DNA of 47,949 nucleotides. Origin: Mycobacterium kyorinense (GTDB lineage: Bacteria > Actinomycetota > Actinomycetes > Mycobacteriales > Mycobacteriaceae). Of the stretch, positions 24,960 through 33,545 are shown piece after piece. The position numbers and the translations under genes were made by a program. Below the pieces are notes generated by a model that had not been told where the DNA came from, ran no database searches, and was given only the letters and a program-made list of their open reading frames with translations. The stretch spans positions 1-47,949 of the forward strand of contig NZ_LZKJ01000169.1 of the NCBI RefSeq assembly GCF_001672775.1. Reading direction: 5' to 3'. Within the stretch, counting starts at the first letter, position 1. Every line of letters begins with the position of its first letter.

Positions 24960-26165
24960 GTGCTCAGCGGAGTTCGTGTGCTAGAGGTCGCCGCGTGGAC
25001 TTTCGTGCCCTCGGCCGGCGCGGTACTCGCGGAGTGGGGCGCAGAAGTCATCAAGGTCGAGCCGCGCGACGGCGGTGATCCGCAGCGCGGCCTGGTCACG
25101 ATGGGAATCGTTGACGCGGGCGGCGGATCGGTCAACTACATGATCGAAATTCCTAACCGGGGCAAGAAATCTATCGGGGTAGACCTGAGCACCCCCGGCG
25201 GTCAGGAAGTGGTGCGCGAACTGGCCAAGACCTGCGACGTGTTCTTGACCAGTTATCTGCCGGAGCGCCGCAAGAAGCTCGGCATCGACGTCGAGGACAT
25301 CAGAGCGGCCAACCCGAGCATCGTTTACGTCCGGGGATCAGGGCACGGGCCGAAGGGGCCCGATGCCGACAACCCTGGCTACGACGGTGTTTCCTACTGG
25401 GCGCGTGGCGGAATCGCTAACGTTCTTACCGAGGATGCCGACGAGCTGGTGCGCTCGCGGCCCGCGTTCGGAGACCTGCTCGGCGGGATGACGATCGCGG
25501 GAGGGATCGCCGCCGCCCTCTACAAAAAGGCAACGACCGGGAAGGGCTCGGTGGTCGACGTCTCCCTTCTCGGATTGGCCGCGTGGAATCTCAGTCCCGA
25601 CGTCGCGGTGAGCCAGATACACGGTGGCAGCGCCATTCCCAAGTACGGGCACGCCGATTCGCCCAATCCGCTGGTGGCCACTTACCGCACAAAAGACGAC
25701 CGCTACGTGCAGCTGATGATGCTGCAGCTCGACAAGTTCTACGCAGAGGCGATGCGGGTGATCGGTCTTCCCGAGTTGGTCGACGATCCGCGGTTCGCCG
25801 ATCCCGCCTCGCGGTTCGAGAACCGTGTCAGCCTGGTCGCGCTACTAGACGCGGCGTTTGCCAAGCGCACGTTGGCCGAATGGCGCAAGACTCTTGCGGA
25901 GCTCTCCGGGGCGTGGGGAATCGTCCAGACACCGGCCGAGCTGTGTCAGGACCCCGCCGTCGTCGCTAACGGTTACGTGGCCCTCACCCAAACCGTGAAC
26001 GGTGCGCCATTTTCGTTGCCCACCAACCCTGTTCAATTCGACGAACAGGCGGTCATCCCGCCAGGCGCACCCGAGCACGGCCAGCACACCGAGGAAGTTC
26101 TGATGGATGCGGGCATGGACTGGGATACGATCACGAAGTACAAGGAATCCGGGGCGATCCTGTGA
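24960..26165 (+). CDS. Family III (CaiB/BaiF) CoA-transferase-like protein
   Basis: A CaiB-type protein of 401 residues (VLSGVRVLEVAAWTFVPSAGAVLAEWGAEVIKVEPR). The position of the family's catalytic aspartate reads VDVSLLGLAAWN, so residue 205 is glycine; it may act as a racemase-like or binding protein, or use another residue. The GTG at 24960 has GAGGAG very close upstream. An in-frame ATT at 24945 preceded by AGGGAGG is an alternative start giving five more residues (ISEER). It overlaps the P450 by GTGA and is thus translationally coupled to it. Confidence 0.85.
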   Translation: MLSGVRVLEVAAWTFVPSAGAVLAEWGAEVIKVEPRDGGDPQRGLVTMGIVDAGGGSVNYMIEIPNRGKKSIGVDLSTPGGQEVVRELAKTCDVFLTSYLPERRKKLGIDVEDIRAANPSIVYVRGSGHGPKGPDADNPGYDGVSYWARGGIANVLTEDADELVRSRPAFGDLLGGMTIAGGIAAALYKKATTGKGSVVDVSLLGLAAWNLSPDVAVSQIHGGSAIPKYGHADSPNPLVATYRTKDDRYVQLMMLQLDKFYAEAMRVIGLPELVDDPRFADPASRFENRVSLVALLDAAFAKRTLAEWRKTLAELSGAWGIVQTPAELCQDPAVVANGYVALTQTVNGAPFSLPTNPVQFDEQAVIPPGAPEHGQHTEEVLMDAGMDWDTITKYKESGAIL

Positions 26166-27373
26166 GCTCCGCGATCTCCATCGAATTCGACCCCTTCTCC
26201 GCGGACTTTTTCAACGGCGCCTACGACACCTACCGACGGCTTCGCGACGAGACGCCCATCTATTACAGCGCGAAGTGGGATTTCTGGGCGCTCACCCGGT
26301 ATGAGGATGTAGCTCACGCGACAAAAGACCACGAAACCTTTTCGTCGGCCAAGGGCGCGACGCTGGACATGGTCAAGGCCCATGACGACGCCATCCCGGT
26401 GCCGAAGGTGATCATCTCCATGGATCCGCCCGAGCATCAGAAGATGCGCAGGCTTGTCAGCAACGTGTTTACCCCGCGGGCGATCGCCACGTTGGAAGAC
26501 ATGGTGCGCGAGAAGGTCTATGAGCGTGTCGAGGCGCTGGATCCCGCGTCTTTCGATGTCGTTGCCGACTTCTCGGCCCTGTTTCCCAACGAGGTCATCA
26601 CGACGATGCTCGGTGTGCCGAAACAGGACCGCGACCAGATCCGCCTCTGGCTGGACTTGCTGCTTGAGCGCCATCCTGGCGAGATCGCTACCACCAAGCG
26701 GGGCTACCAGGCGTCGGTGAACACCGGTCTGTATTATTACGACCTGGTGCAGCAGCGGCGGGCCCGACCCGAAGACGACATGATCAGCCGTTTGATCGAG
26801 ACGGAGATCGAACGCGATGGGGTGGTGGAAAAGCTCACCGACGTCGACATCACCGGTTTCGCAACGATGCTCGGCGGGGCGGGCGCTGAAACAGTCACCA
26901 AGTTGGTGGGCAATGCGATGGTCGCCTTCGCTGATTTTCCCGACCAGTGGCGCAAGCTTCGCGACGACCGAAGCAAGATCCCGGCCGCGGTGGAGGAGTT
27001 GCTGCGCTACGAGGCTCCCTCCCAATATCAGGTTCGGACCGCGACGCGGGACGTAACTTATTACGGGACAACGATTCCGGCTGGCAGTGCCGTGCTACTG
27101 GTCACAGGGTCGGCGACACGGGACGAGCGTATGTTCGATGACCCCGACCGGTTGGACATCGATCGAGACCGCAAGATGGGTTTCAACCTCGCGTTCGGCT
27201 ACGGCATACATAGTTGTCTCGGTGCGGCGCTGGCGCGCATGGAGAGCCGCATCGCACTCGACGCGCTGTTGGACCTCCTTCCCATGTACGAAGTCGACCG
27301 CGACGGGCTGCAGCGGGTGGCGATGGCGAATGTCTGTGGCTGGTCTAATGTTCCCGTGCGCAGGATCGGTTGA
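26162..27373 (+). CDS. Cytochrome P450
   Basis: This P450 has 403 residues. The I-helix reads GAGAETVTK near 239-247, with Val where most have a second Thr (AGAETV, not AGxETT); Thr246 follows. The K-helix ExxR is Glu279-Arg282, and the haem loop FGYGIHSCLG has Cys352. The GTG start overlaps the CoA-transferase stop. It resembles the P450 at 19222 in the K-helix region (EELLRYEAPS, TRDVTYYG), so these two may be related subfamilies. It is convergent with the unknown protein at 27393, 19 bases away. Confidence 0.94.
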   Translation: MSSAISIEFDPFSADFFNGAYDTYRRLRDETPIYYSAKWDFWALTRYEDVAHATKDHETFSSAKGATLDMVKAHDDAIPVPKVIISMDPPEHQKMRRLVSNVFTPRAIATLEDMVREKVYERVEALDPASFDVVADFSALFPNEVITTMLGVPKQDRDQIRLWLDLLLERHPGEIATTKRGYQASVNTGLYYYDLVQQRRARPEDDMISRLIETEIERDGVVEKLTDVDITGFATMLGGAGAETVTKLVGNAMVAFADFPDQWRKLRDDRSKIPAAVEELLRYEAPSQYQVRTATRDVTYYGTTIPAGSAVLLVTGSATRDERMFDDPDRLDIDRDRKMGFNLAFGYGIHSCLGAALARMESRIALDALLDLLPMYEVDRDGLQRVAMANVCGWSNVPVRRIG

Positions 27374-27392
27374 GGACTGACGAGAAGGCCAG

Positions 27393-27953
27393 CTATCTGG
27401 CGAGCAGAGGCGACACAGGTCCGGCTGTCCGGTTCTTGCCGACGTGGAACGATTCCGTGAATGTCATTTCCGAAGCCGCTCCAACGGCTTTCATCGCGTG
27501 ACGCTTGAACGCCTGCGCGGCAGTACTGAGTCGATGTTCGATCTCGGTACTGGCTTCGAAGTTCGTCGGCCGCGTTCCGCCCCACAGCGCCAATTCGGAA
27601 CGTCGAGCTCGAGCCGCATCCATGACGAGATTGCGCACACCTTGGTGTTGCGCTTGCAACGCGGCTGTGACGACGATCGCATCCGGCCAGTCTGCCCCGA
27701 AGTCAAACTCAGCCGGCAAGGTCTGTGCGCAGACACCGAGGATCTGAAGCGCCATTTCATCGCCAACGGTCTGCAAATAGACGTCCACATATAACCCGGT
27801 GCGAACTGAATCACAAATGAGTCCGCCCGCACCGGAAATCATGTCGGCCGCATCCATGCCGAGCACCAGAAGTCTGTGCGGGGTTGCTCTGCCGAGGCTG
27901 GCCTGACGTCCACGAGTGGGTCGTGTCGGGGGATCGTGCATCGCAGATGCCAC
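27393..27953 (-). CDS. Protein of unknown function
   Basis: A 186-residue protein that I do not recognise. It has no signal peptide or membrane helix. Hydrophobic segments alternate with charged ones (LLVLGMDAADMISGAGGLICDSVRTGLYVDVYLQTVGDEMALQILGV, then DWPDAIVVTAALQAQHQGVRNLVMDAARARRSELALWGG), suggesting an alpha/beta fold. It lies 33 bases behind the TetR gene on the same strand, and so may belong to the end of the igr-like operon or be controlled with the regulator. The codon pattern looks genuine and there is no competing frame with a better match. Confidence 0.6.
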   Translation of the reverse strand: MASAMHDPPTRPTRGRQASLGRATPHRLLVLGMDAADMISGAGGLICDSVRTGLYVDVYLQTVGDEMALQILGVCAQTLPAEFDFGADWPDAIVVTAALQAQHQGVRNLVMDAARARRSELALWGGTRPTNFEASTEIEHRLSTAAQAFKRHAMKAVGAASEMTFTESFHVGKNRTAGPVSPLLAR

Positions 27954-27986
27954 AGTCAGTCCACCTCCGCCTTCCTCGGCTGCCGT

Positions 27987-28589
27987 TTATCGCCGTCGCG
28001 CGCGGCCGTCGACGAATCCATTAACGACATAGGCGCGCACGAATTCGGCGACCGCGTCGTCGTCGCGCATGTCGATCGATGGTGACGGGGTCGTGAAGAG
28101 CGAGAACAGGATTCGAGCAAACCATTCTGTCGCCGTGGGGATGTCGAGATCACTCCGAACCTCGCCCGTCAACCTGGCTGCCGATACGTAGGGTGCCAGG
28201 AACTCGGTGCATTCCTTGAGGAGCATCGCCGCGTTTTTCGTCATCATCAGGCTGACTTCCGCCTCGTCGAAGTACGCCTCCGGCTCGACGACGCGCCGTG
28301 CTTGGCTGACGAAGACGGCGGCTTCCACGAGACGGCCCTCCAGCGTGCTACCGCCTCGACGGTCGATCGCCTTCGCCATGTTGCGGTAGAACCGCTGTGA
28401 CGCCGCCTCGGCGCAAGCCTCGACGATTGTCTCCTTGTCCCGGAAGTATTCGTAGAAGGTGCTGCGCGATACATCGGCGGCCCGGGCGATGTCGACGATG
28501 GTCGTCTTAGCCAGGCTTTGGGTCCGAAAGCAGGCGAAGGCCGCCGAGATGATCACACTGCGAGTATCGGTCGCGGTTGCCTGCGTCAT
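27987..28589 (-). CDS. TetR-family transcriptional regulator
   Basis: This regulator has 200 residues. The N-terminal helix-turn-helix (LAKTTIVDIARAADVSRSTFYEYFRDKETIVEACAEAAS, about 26-64) is typical. It lies 46 bases behind the aldolase gene of the igr-like operon on the same strand, so it may be co-transcribed with the genes it controls. No palindrome is obvious immediately upstream. It is a candidate for the regulator that binds the recurrent GAnAAynnnnATTnTC sites, but nothing in the sequence proves this. Confidence 0.9.
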   Translation of the reverse strand: MTQATATDTRSVIISAAFACFRTQSLAKTTIVDIARAADVSRSTFYEYFRDKETIVEACAEAASQRFYRNMAKAIDRRGGSTLEGRLVEAAVFVSQARRVVEPEAYFDEAEVSLMMTKNAAMLLKECTEFLAPYVSAARLTGEVRSDLDIPTATEWFARILFSLFTTPSPSIDMRDDDAVAEFVRAYVVNGFVDGRARRR

Positions 28590-28635
28590 TGAGGTCCCCT
28601 TTCTGGTCTCCCGACGAGAGTAGCGGTGCTGCCGC

Positions 28636-29805
28636 TCACCGGTCGGGTGCCAGGATCAGTCCGCTGGTCGGGACCCCGGTCCCCGACGTGACCAGGACGT
28701 GCTCCACGCCGTCGACCTGGTTGCAGGACGTTCCGCGGACCTGTCGGACTCCCTCCGTGATCCCGTTCATCCCATGGATGTAGGCCTCGCCGAGTAGCCC
28801 GCCGTTGGTGTTGATCGGCATCCGCCCGCCCAACGACAACTCGTCGATCGACACAAAATCCTTCGCCTCGCCCCGTCCGCAGAACCCGAGTTCCTCGAGT
28901 TGGGTGAACACGAACGGAGTGAAGTGGTCATAGAGGAACGCCGTCGAAATGTCATCCGGTTTCAGCCCGGAGTCGCGCCACAGCTTGTTGCCGACCACAC
29001 CCATTTCAGGTAGCCCGGTGATCTCTTCGCGGTAGTAGCTCGTCATCACCTCGCCGTCGTAGGCCGCGCCCTGGGCGGCCGCGGTGATGACGGCAGGCGG
29101 CTTGGGCAGATCCCGCGCCCGCTCGACGCTTGTCACTACCATCGCGACGCCGCCGTCGCTTTCCTGGCAGCAATCCAGCAGACGCAGTACCGGTTCGACG
29201 ATCCAGCGCGACTCCTGATGATGCTCAAGGGATATCGGCTTGCCGTAAAACCAGGCATCCGGATTGTTCGCGGCGTGTTTGCGGTCGATGACCGAGATCT
29301 TGCCGAAGTCGGCGTTGGTGACCCCATACGTCGACATGTACCGCTGAGCGTGCAGGGCGACCCACGCGGCGGGCGTCATGAGACCGAATGGGGCATACGG
29401 AGCCATCCACAACGGCGTCACACCGGGTTGGCGTCCAGCACCACCGAACCGGAAGCCGGAGCGCTCGTTGAACGCCCGATAGCACACCACCGCATCCGCG
29501 ACGCCAGTCGCGACAGCCATCGCGGCCTGCATCACGGTGCCCGCAGCGGCGCCGCCCCCGTGCGGCACCCTGGTGAAGAACGACAGGTTCTCGATGCCGA
29601 CGTTGCGGGCGACCTCAATCTCCTCGTTCTCGTCCACGGTGAACGTCACCATGCCGTCAATATCGCTGGGCTGCAAGCCTGCATCGTCGATGGCCGCCTT
29701 AACCGCCTCGCAGGCCAGTTGCATTTCGGTTCGCCCAGACTCCTTGGAGAATTCGGTCTGACCGATACCGGCGAGGGCCGCTTTCCCACTGATGCTCGCG
29801 CTCAT
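28636..29805 (-). CDS. Ltp2-like steroid-type aldolase (thiolase-fold lipid-transfer protein)
   Basis: A 389-residue member of the SCP2-thiolase/lipid-transfer family. The nucleophilic cysteine region of true thiolases reads VPHGGGAAAGTVMQAA, with no Cys, as in Ltp2-type retro-aldolases. Tyr292 (YDHFTPF) and Tyr342 (GEAYIHGMN) lie where the proposed catalytic tyrosines of Ltp2 occur. In cholesterol breakdown Ltp2 cleaves the beta-hydroxy three-carbon side chain, releasing propionyl-CoA and a C17 ketone. The MSASISGK start overlaps the MaoC gene by ATGA; the longer frame upstream is spurious. It is the last enzyme of the igr-like operon. Confidence 0.85.
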   Translation of the reverse strand: MSASISGKAALAGIGQTEFSKESGRTEMQLACEAVKAAIDDAGLQPSDIDGMVTFTVDENEEIEVARNVGIENLSFFTRVPHGGGAAAGTVMQAAMAVATGVADAVVCYRAFNERSGFRFGGAGRQPGVTPLWMAPYAPFGLMTPAAWVALHAQRYMSTYGVTNADFGKISVIDRKHAANNPDAWFYGKPISLEHHQESRWIVEPVLRLLDCCQESDGGVAMVVTSVERARDLPKPPAVITAAAQGAAYDGEVMTSYYREEITGLPEMGVVGNKLWRDSGLKPDDISTAFLYDHFTPFVFTQLEELGFCGRGEAKDFVSIDELSLGGRMPINTNGGLLGEAYIHGMNGITEGVRQVRGTSCNQVDGVEHVLVTSGTGVPTSGLILAPDR

Positions 29806-30254
29806 GTATCGATTCCCGCGAGCAGGCTCAGCACCGCGGTGCCGGAGACATGGTCGCCCAGACTGTTGGTGCCCTTGAAGGTGACCTCGACCAAGCCCTC
29901 GCCGTCGGCCGACGACTTGCCGGTGACGCTGCCTTCGAAGCGCAGGGGATCGTCGGGGTAGGCGGGCACACCTAGGCGAACGGAAAGCTTCTTGATCATC
30001 GCCTCGGGTCCAGCCCAGTCGTGCAGAAACTTCACACACAGCCCGTTGGTGGTCAGGATGTTGAGGAAGATGTCCTTGGAGCCTTGGGAATTGGCGAAGT
30101 CGCGGTCGTGGTGCACCGGCATGTAATCACGCGAGGCGATGGCGCCCGCGACGATCAGCGTGGTGGTCACCGGCACGTCCATGGGTGTGACCTCGTCATC
30201 CACATTAATGGCGTTCCAAGCCAGGGTCGTTGCGCGCTTGACGGTGGAGGTCAT
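29802..30254 (-). CDS. MaoC-like hydratase subunit (ChsH1-like)
   Basis: This 150-residue single hot-dog protein carries DYMPVHHDRDFA near 43-54, the Asp/His hydratase-type segment. Size and position (next to the Ltp2-like gene) match ChsH1, which pairs with the MaoC domain of ChsH2 to hydrate the unsaturated side-chain acyl-CoA. Here the partner would be the separate MaoC-type protein at 31795-32346. Its ATG overlaps the stop of the dehydrogenase before it, and its stop overlaps the aldolase start. Confidence 0.82.
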   Translation of the reverse strand: MTSTVKRATTLAWNAINVDDEVTPMDVPVTTTLIVAGAIASRDYMPVHHDRDFANSQGSKDIFLNILTTNGLCVKFLHDWAGPEAMIKKLSVRLGVPAYPDDPLRFEGSVTGKSSADGEGLVEVTFKGTNSLGDHVSGTAVLSLLAGIDT

Positions 30255-31363
30255 GTGCCGTTTCCTTCCGCATATGTATTACCGAGCCGGACCAACTGCT
30301 GTGAGGCGGACCCGAGCGCGAGTTCGTTCTGCTTGGCCCACAGAAAATAACGCGACAGCGGGTAGGTGACGTCGATTCCCATGCCGCCGTGCACCTGCTG
30401 GGCCGAGGCCGTGACACGGGCGCCCGCCTCGGCGGCCCAGAACTTGGCGATGGCGGCCTCGCGATCGGCCGGTCGTCCTCGCGCGATCAACCATGCTGCG
30501 TGCCATGTGGTCCACCGGATAGCTTCGACGTCAATGAACGCGTCGGCGAGTCGCTGCTGGACGGCCTGAAATGACCCAATGGGGCGGCCGAACTGTTCAC
30601 GTTCGCTGGTGTACGAGGCAGCCAGTTTCAAAGCCCTATCCACGACGCCGATTTGGATCGCGCACAGGCCGACGAGTGCCCGGTTGTAGAGCGAGCCGAC
30701 GATGTTACCTGTGCTGTGCTCGCTGAGCCGGCGGCCGACCGCGCCGGTCAAACCGAGCTCGGCGTGCGGTTCAGCGTTGGTGGTGGACACCGGTGTAATG
30801 GCCACCCCATCGGTTGCGGTGTCGACGATGAACAGCCCGGGGCCGTCGTCGGTCTGCGCCGACACCACGACGGCCGATGCGAGTTGCGCCGCGGGGACGA
30901 GCTCCTTGCTGCCGTCAAGCCGCCACGTGTCGCCCTCGGAGCGTGCGGTGGTACGCGGTGCGGTCGGAGAAGAGTTGCCCGGTTCGATGAGCGCCGCGGA
31001 AAGGATCGTGCTGCCGTCGATCACACCGGGCAAATACTGGTGTTGCATCGCGGAATTCCCGTGCCGCGCAATGGTGTCTGCACCCAGAACGAGGGTGGCA
31101 TAGACGGGTACCGGCGCAACACTGAATCCAACCTCGCTGAGCAAAATGCCCAATTCGAGGAATCCGCCACCGCTGCCGCCCACGGATTCGGGTAGTGCGA
31201 TGCCGAGCAAGTCGGCGGACGCGAGTTCCTTCCATAGTCCGGCGTCGTAACGCACGTCGGCGGACTCCAGTTCGGTTAAGTGCTCGGGTGTGGCGCGATG
31301 TTCGAACAGTTGCCGCGCGACTTTACCGACTGTCTCTTGTTCTTCGGTGAAGGTGAAATCCAT
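30251..31363 (-). CDS. Acyl-CoA dehydrogenase, probable non-catalytic subunit (ChsE1-like)
   Basis: An acyl-CoA dehydrogenase of 370 residues. The C-terminal signature GRPIGSFQAVQQRLAD and VHGGMGIDVTYPLSRYFLWAK are clear. Where the partner protein at 32364 has the putative catalytic glutamate (LNLERAALG) this one reads SLYNRALVG, without Glu. Mycobacterial steroid enzymes of this kind are heterotetramers with one catalytic and one degenerate subunit, and this fits the second role. It overlaps the MaoC gene by ATGA and lies 18 bases behind the DUF35 gene. Confidence 0.85.
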   Translation of the reverse strand: MDFTFTEEQETVGKVARQLFEHRATPEHLTELESADVRYDAGLWKELASADLLGIALPESVGGSGGGFLELGILLSEVGFSVAPVPVYATLVLGADTIARHGNSAMQHQYLPGVIDGSTILSAALIEPGNSSPTAPRTTARSEGDTWRLDGSKELVPAAQLASAVVVSAQTDDGPGLFIVDTATDGVAITPVSTTNAEPHAELGLTGAVGRRLSEHSTGNIVGSLYNRALVGLCAIQIGVVDRALKLAASYTSEREQFGRPIGSFQAVQQRLADAFIDVEAIRWTTWHAAWLIARGRPADREAAIAKFWAAEAGARVTASAQQVHGGMGIDVTYPLSRYFLWAKQNELALGSASQQLVRLGNTYAEGNGT

Positions 31364-31381
31364 TGCCCCGATCGCCTTTGG

Positions 31382-31795
31382 TCAGCCGGCTGGGCGGAAT
31401 TGGTGCAGTACCAACTCGTCGCCACTTGGAAGGGCTTCGAAGGTCTCGTAGAAGACCTCGACGGGCATGCCGACCTCGATGGCGGCGGGTTCGATGTCGC
31501 AGAGGTTCGACACGATGCGTACACCCTCGTCGAGTTCGATGAGCGCGGCGACGTATGGGTACTGGAGGAACGGCAGCGGCGGGTATTGGGGCATCACGAA
31601 GCTGTACACGGTGCCGCGACCGGAAGCCACGACGTAGTCCCACTTCAGTGACTGGCACTTGCCGCACATCGGCCGTGGCGGTACGCGCAACGTTTGGCAG
31701 TCCCCGCAGCGCTGAATGCGAAGTTCGTGGTCTTTCAGGCCCGACCAGAAGAATTCGGTGTCGGGACTGACGGAGGGGGCGAGTCTGCTGGCCAT
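31382..31795 (-). CDS. DUF35 zinc-ribbon/OB-fold protein (C-terminal domain of ChsH2 as a separate gene)
   Basis: A 137-residue protein with an N-terminal helix (DTEFFWSGLKDHELRIQRC), a rubredoxin-like zinc ribbon (CGDC...CGKC, about 30-48) and an OB-fold (GTVYSFVMPQYPPLPFLQYPYVAALIELDEGVRIVSNL). DUF35 domains bind thiolase-fold enzymes; in M. tuberculosis the DUF35 part of ChsH2 is needed by the Ltp2 aldolase. Here it is a stand-alone protein whose ATG overlaps the stop of the MaoC-type gene by one base (TGATG). It probably forms the aldolase complex with the protein at 28636. Confidence 0.88.
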   Translation of the reverse strand: MASRLAPSVSPDTEFFWSGLKDHELRIQRCGDCQTLRVPPRPMCGKCQSLKWDYVVASGRGTVYSFVMPQYPPLPFLQYPYVAALIELDEGVRIVSNLCDIEPAAIEVGMPVEVFYETFEALPSGDELVLHQFRPAG

Positions 31796-32346
31796 CAGGT
31801 TCCCGTCCTGAATCGCAGCGTGCGGAACCATTGGCGGCCGATGACCTCGTCATTCTGATCGCGGTAGGTGGTCACCCAGGTGACGAAGAAGCCGTCGCCC
31901 ATCGCCGTCTTCTTTTCGTCGGAGATCGAGTCGAACACGGTCTCGGCGGTGATCTGGTCTCCTACCCGGGGATAGCGTTCGATCTCGAACTCGGAGTTCG
32001 TCGCGATGATGCCGGTATAGCCGGCGTCGGACAGGAACTGCAGCGGGTTGCTCTTGATTTCGATCGGCACACCGCCGCGCTCGCGAATACCGACCAGCTT
32101 CGGTGCCGGCATCGTCCAACTCTGCAGCATCACCGGCGGGGAGACCAAGCCGCCGTAGCGAGAGTTTCGGGCGAATTCCTCATCGAGGTAGGCGGGGTTC
32201 ATGTCGTCCAACGCGTGGGCCCAGTGGCGGATCATGGCGGCATTTACCGGGTCCGGCGCGCGTGAAGGTTTGCCGACGCCGTCGGTGGGTGTGCCGATCA
32301 GCGCGTCGAGGCGCCGGCGCAGTTCATCTTTGGTCAATTCGGTCAC
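31795..32346 (-). CDS. MaoC-like hydratase, N-terminal domain type (ChsH2 MaoC part)
   Basis: A 183-residue protein of the FAS1/MaoC N-terminal hot-dog type (MIRHWAHALDDMNPAYLDEEFARNSRYGGLVSPPVMLQSW, then a beta-rich half). It matches the N-terminal half of ChsH2, which carries the acyl-CoA in the hydratase heterodimer. In the known protein this domain and DUF35 are fused in about 311 residues; here the two are separate genes joined only by a TGATG overlap. The start is GTG with AAAGGA upstream. A hydratase with the ChsH1-like protein at 29802 is expected. Confidence 0.85.
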   Translation of the reverse strand: MTELTKDELRRRLDALIGTPTDGVGKPSRAPDPVNAAMIRHWAHALDDMNPAYLDEEFARNSRYGGLVSPPVMLQSWTMPAPKLVGIRERGGVPIEIKSNPLQFLSDAGYTGIIATNSEFEIERYPRVGDQITAETVFDSISDEKKTAMGDGFFVTWVTTYRDQNDEVIGRQWFRTLRFRTGT

Positions 32347-32363
32347 GGGGTTGGGTAATCCTT

Positions 32364-33545
32364 TCAGGAGGCTCGCATGTCGCGGGGTGCGCGCGGCATT
32401 CCGAGGCCGGCCATCGCAATGATGTCGCGTTGCAGTTCGTTGGCGCCGCCGCCGAATGTGTTGATGACGGCGAGTCGATAGGCGCTCTCGAGTTCGCCCT
32501 TGAGTGGGGCCGACGCACCCTTAAGCAGGCCTGCTTGGCCGACCACGTCGAGCAGCTCACGGGCCACCTGCTGGGTGAGCTCGGTGCCGAAAACCTTTGC
32601 TGCCGAAGCCTTACCCATACCCAGCGCACCGGAGCTCATGTTGGTGTTCACCCGCAGATTGAGCAGTCGGTAGGCTGCGACCTGCGCCTCTACCCGCGCC
32701 AGAGCCTGTTGCACCCACGGCTGGTCGATGACGAACCCGTCGTCGAGCTTGGTGGTCTTGGCCCATTCCAGCGTCTTGTCGAACAACGGCTCCAGCGCAC
32801 CGAGGTTGCCCAGGGCAGCGCGCTCGAGGTTCAGCTGATTGGTGACTAGCTTCCAGCCCTGGTTCTCACCAAGCACGATGGCGCTCTCGTGGACGCGCAC
32901 ATCGTCGTAGAAGGTGTAGTACGTGGAGACACCAGGCATCGTATGCAGGGGTTTCCAGGAGAAGCCGGGGGAGTCGGTGGGCACAATGAATACCGTTATG
33001 CCCTTGTGCTTCTTGGCTTCCGGATCGGTGCGAGCGGCCAGCCAGATGTAGTCGGCGAATTCCGCGCCGCTGGTGAACATCTTGGAGCCGTTGATTACGA
33101 ACTCGTCGCCATCACGTACCGCACTGGTTCGCAACGAGGCCAGGTCGCTTCCCGCACCGGCTTCGGAGTAGCCGATCGCGAATTCGACGGTACCCTTGAG
33201 GATTGCCGGAAGGAATTTCTGCTTCTGCTCCTCGGTCCCGTACTGGACGAGTGTGGGACCAACTGTGTTCAGCGTGATCATTGGCAGTGGCGCATGGACT
33301 CGGCGCGCTTCCTCGCCGAAAATGTACTGCTCGAGGGCTGTCAAGCCGCTGCCGCCGTATTCGACCGGCCATGCCACACCGAGCAATCCGGCCTCGCCGA
33401 GCGCACGCCGACACTCGGCTACCGCCACGCCGCCCTCCATCATCCCCGCGACGGCCTTGCGCCGTTCGGGGGTCATGACAGCCTCGAGGCGTTCGCGATA
33501 GTTCTGTCGGAGCTGTTCCTGCTCGGGGGTGTAGTCGAAATCCAT
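32364..33545 (-). CDS. Acyl-CoA dehydrogenase, probable catalytic subunit
   Basis: This acyl-CoA dehydrogenase has 393 residues, starting MDFDYTPEQEQLRQNY. The flavin/substrate region YSEAGAGSDLASLRTSAVRDGDEFVINGSKMFTSGA is intact, and the putative catalytic glutamate is in NQLNLERAALG. The C-terminus FGGGANELQRDIIAMAGLGMPR is the expected nucleotide-binding end. It should introduce the alpha,beta double bond into the side-chain CoA ester together with the subunit at 30251. Its ATG overlaps the P450 stop by one base. The two dehydrogenase genes are not adjacent, unlike those in the igr operon. Confidence 0.9.
   Translation of the reverse strand: MDFDYTPEQEQLRQNYRERLEAVMTPERRKAVAGMMEGGVAVAECRRALGEAGLLGVAWPVEYGGSGLTALEQYIFGEEARRVHAPLPMITLNTVGPTLVQYGTEEQKQKFLPAILKGTVEFAIGYSEAGAGSDLASLRTSAVRDGDEFVINGSKMFTSGAEFADYIWLAARTDPEAKKHKGITVFIVPTDSPGFSWKPLHTMPGVSTYYTFYDDVRVHESAIVLGENQGWKLVTNQLNLERAALGNLGALEPLFDKTLEWAKTTKLDDGFVIDQPWVQQALARVEAQVAAYRLLNLRVNTNMSSGALGMGKASAAKVFGTELTQQVARELLDVVGQAGLLKGASAPLKGELESAYRLAVINTFGGGANELQRDIIAMAGLGMPRAPRDMRAS

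Noticed and set aside
27388..27401. GCCAG-ctat-CTGGC hairpin between convergent genes as a terminator
   Set aside because: The stem is only five pairs, there is no U-tract, and it overlaps the 3' end of a coding sequence.
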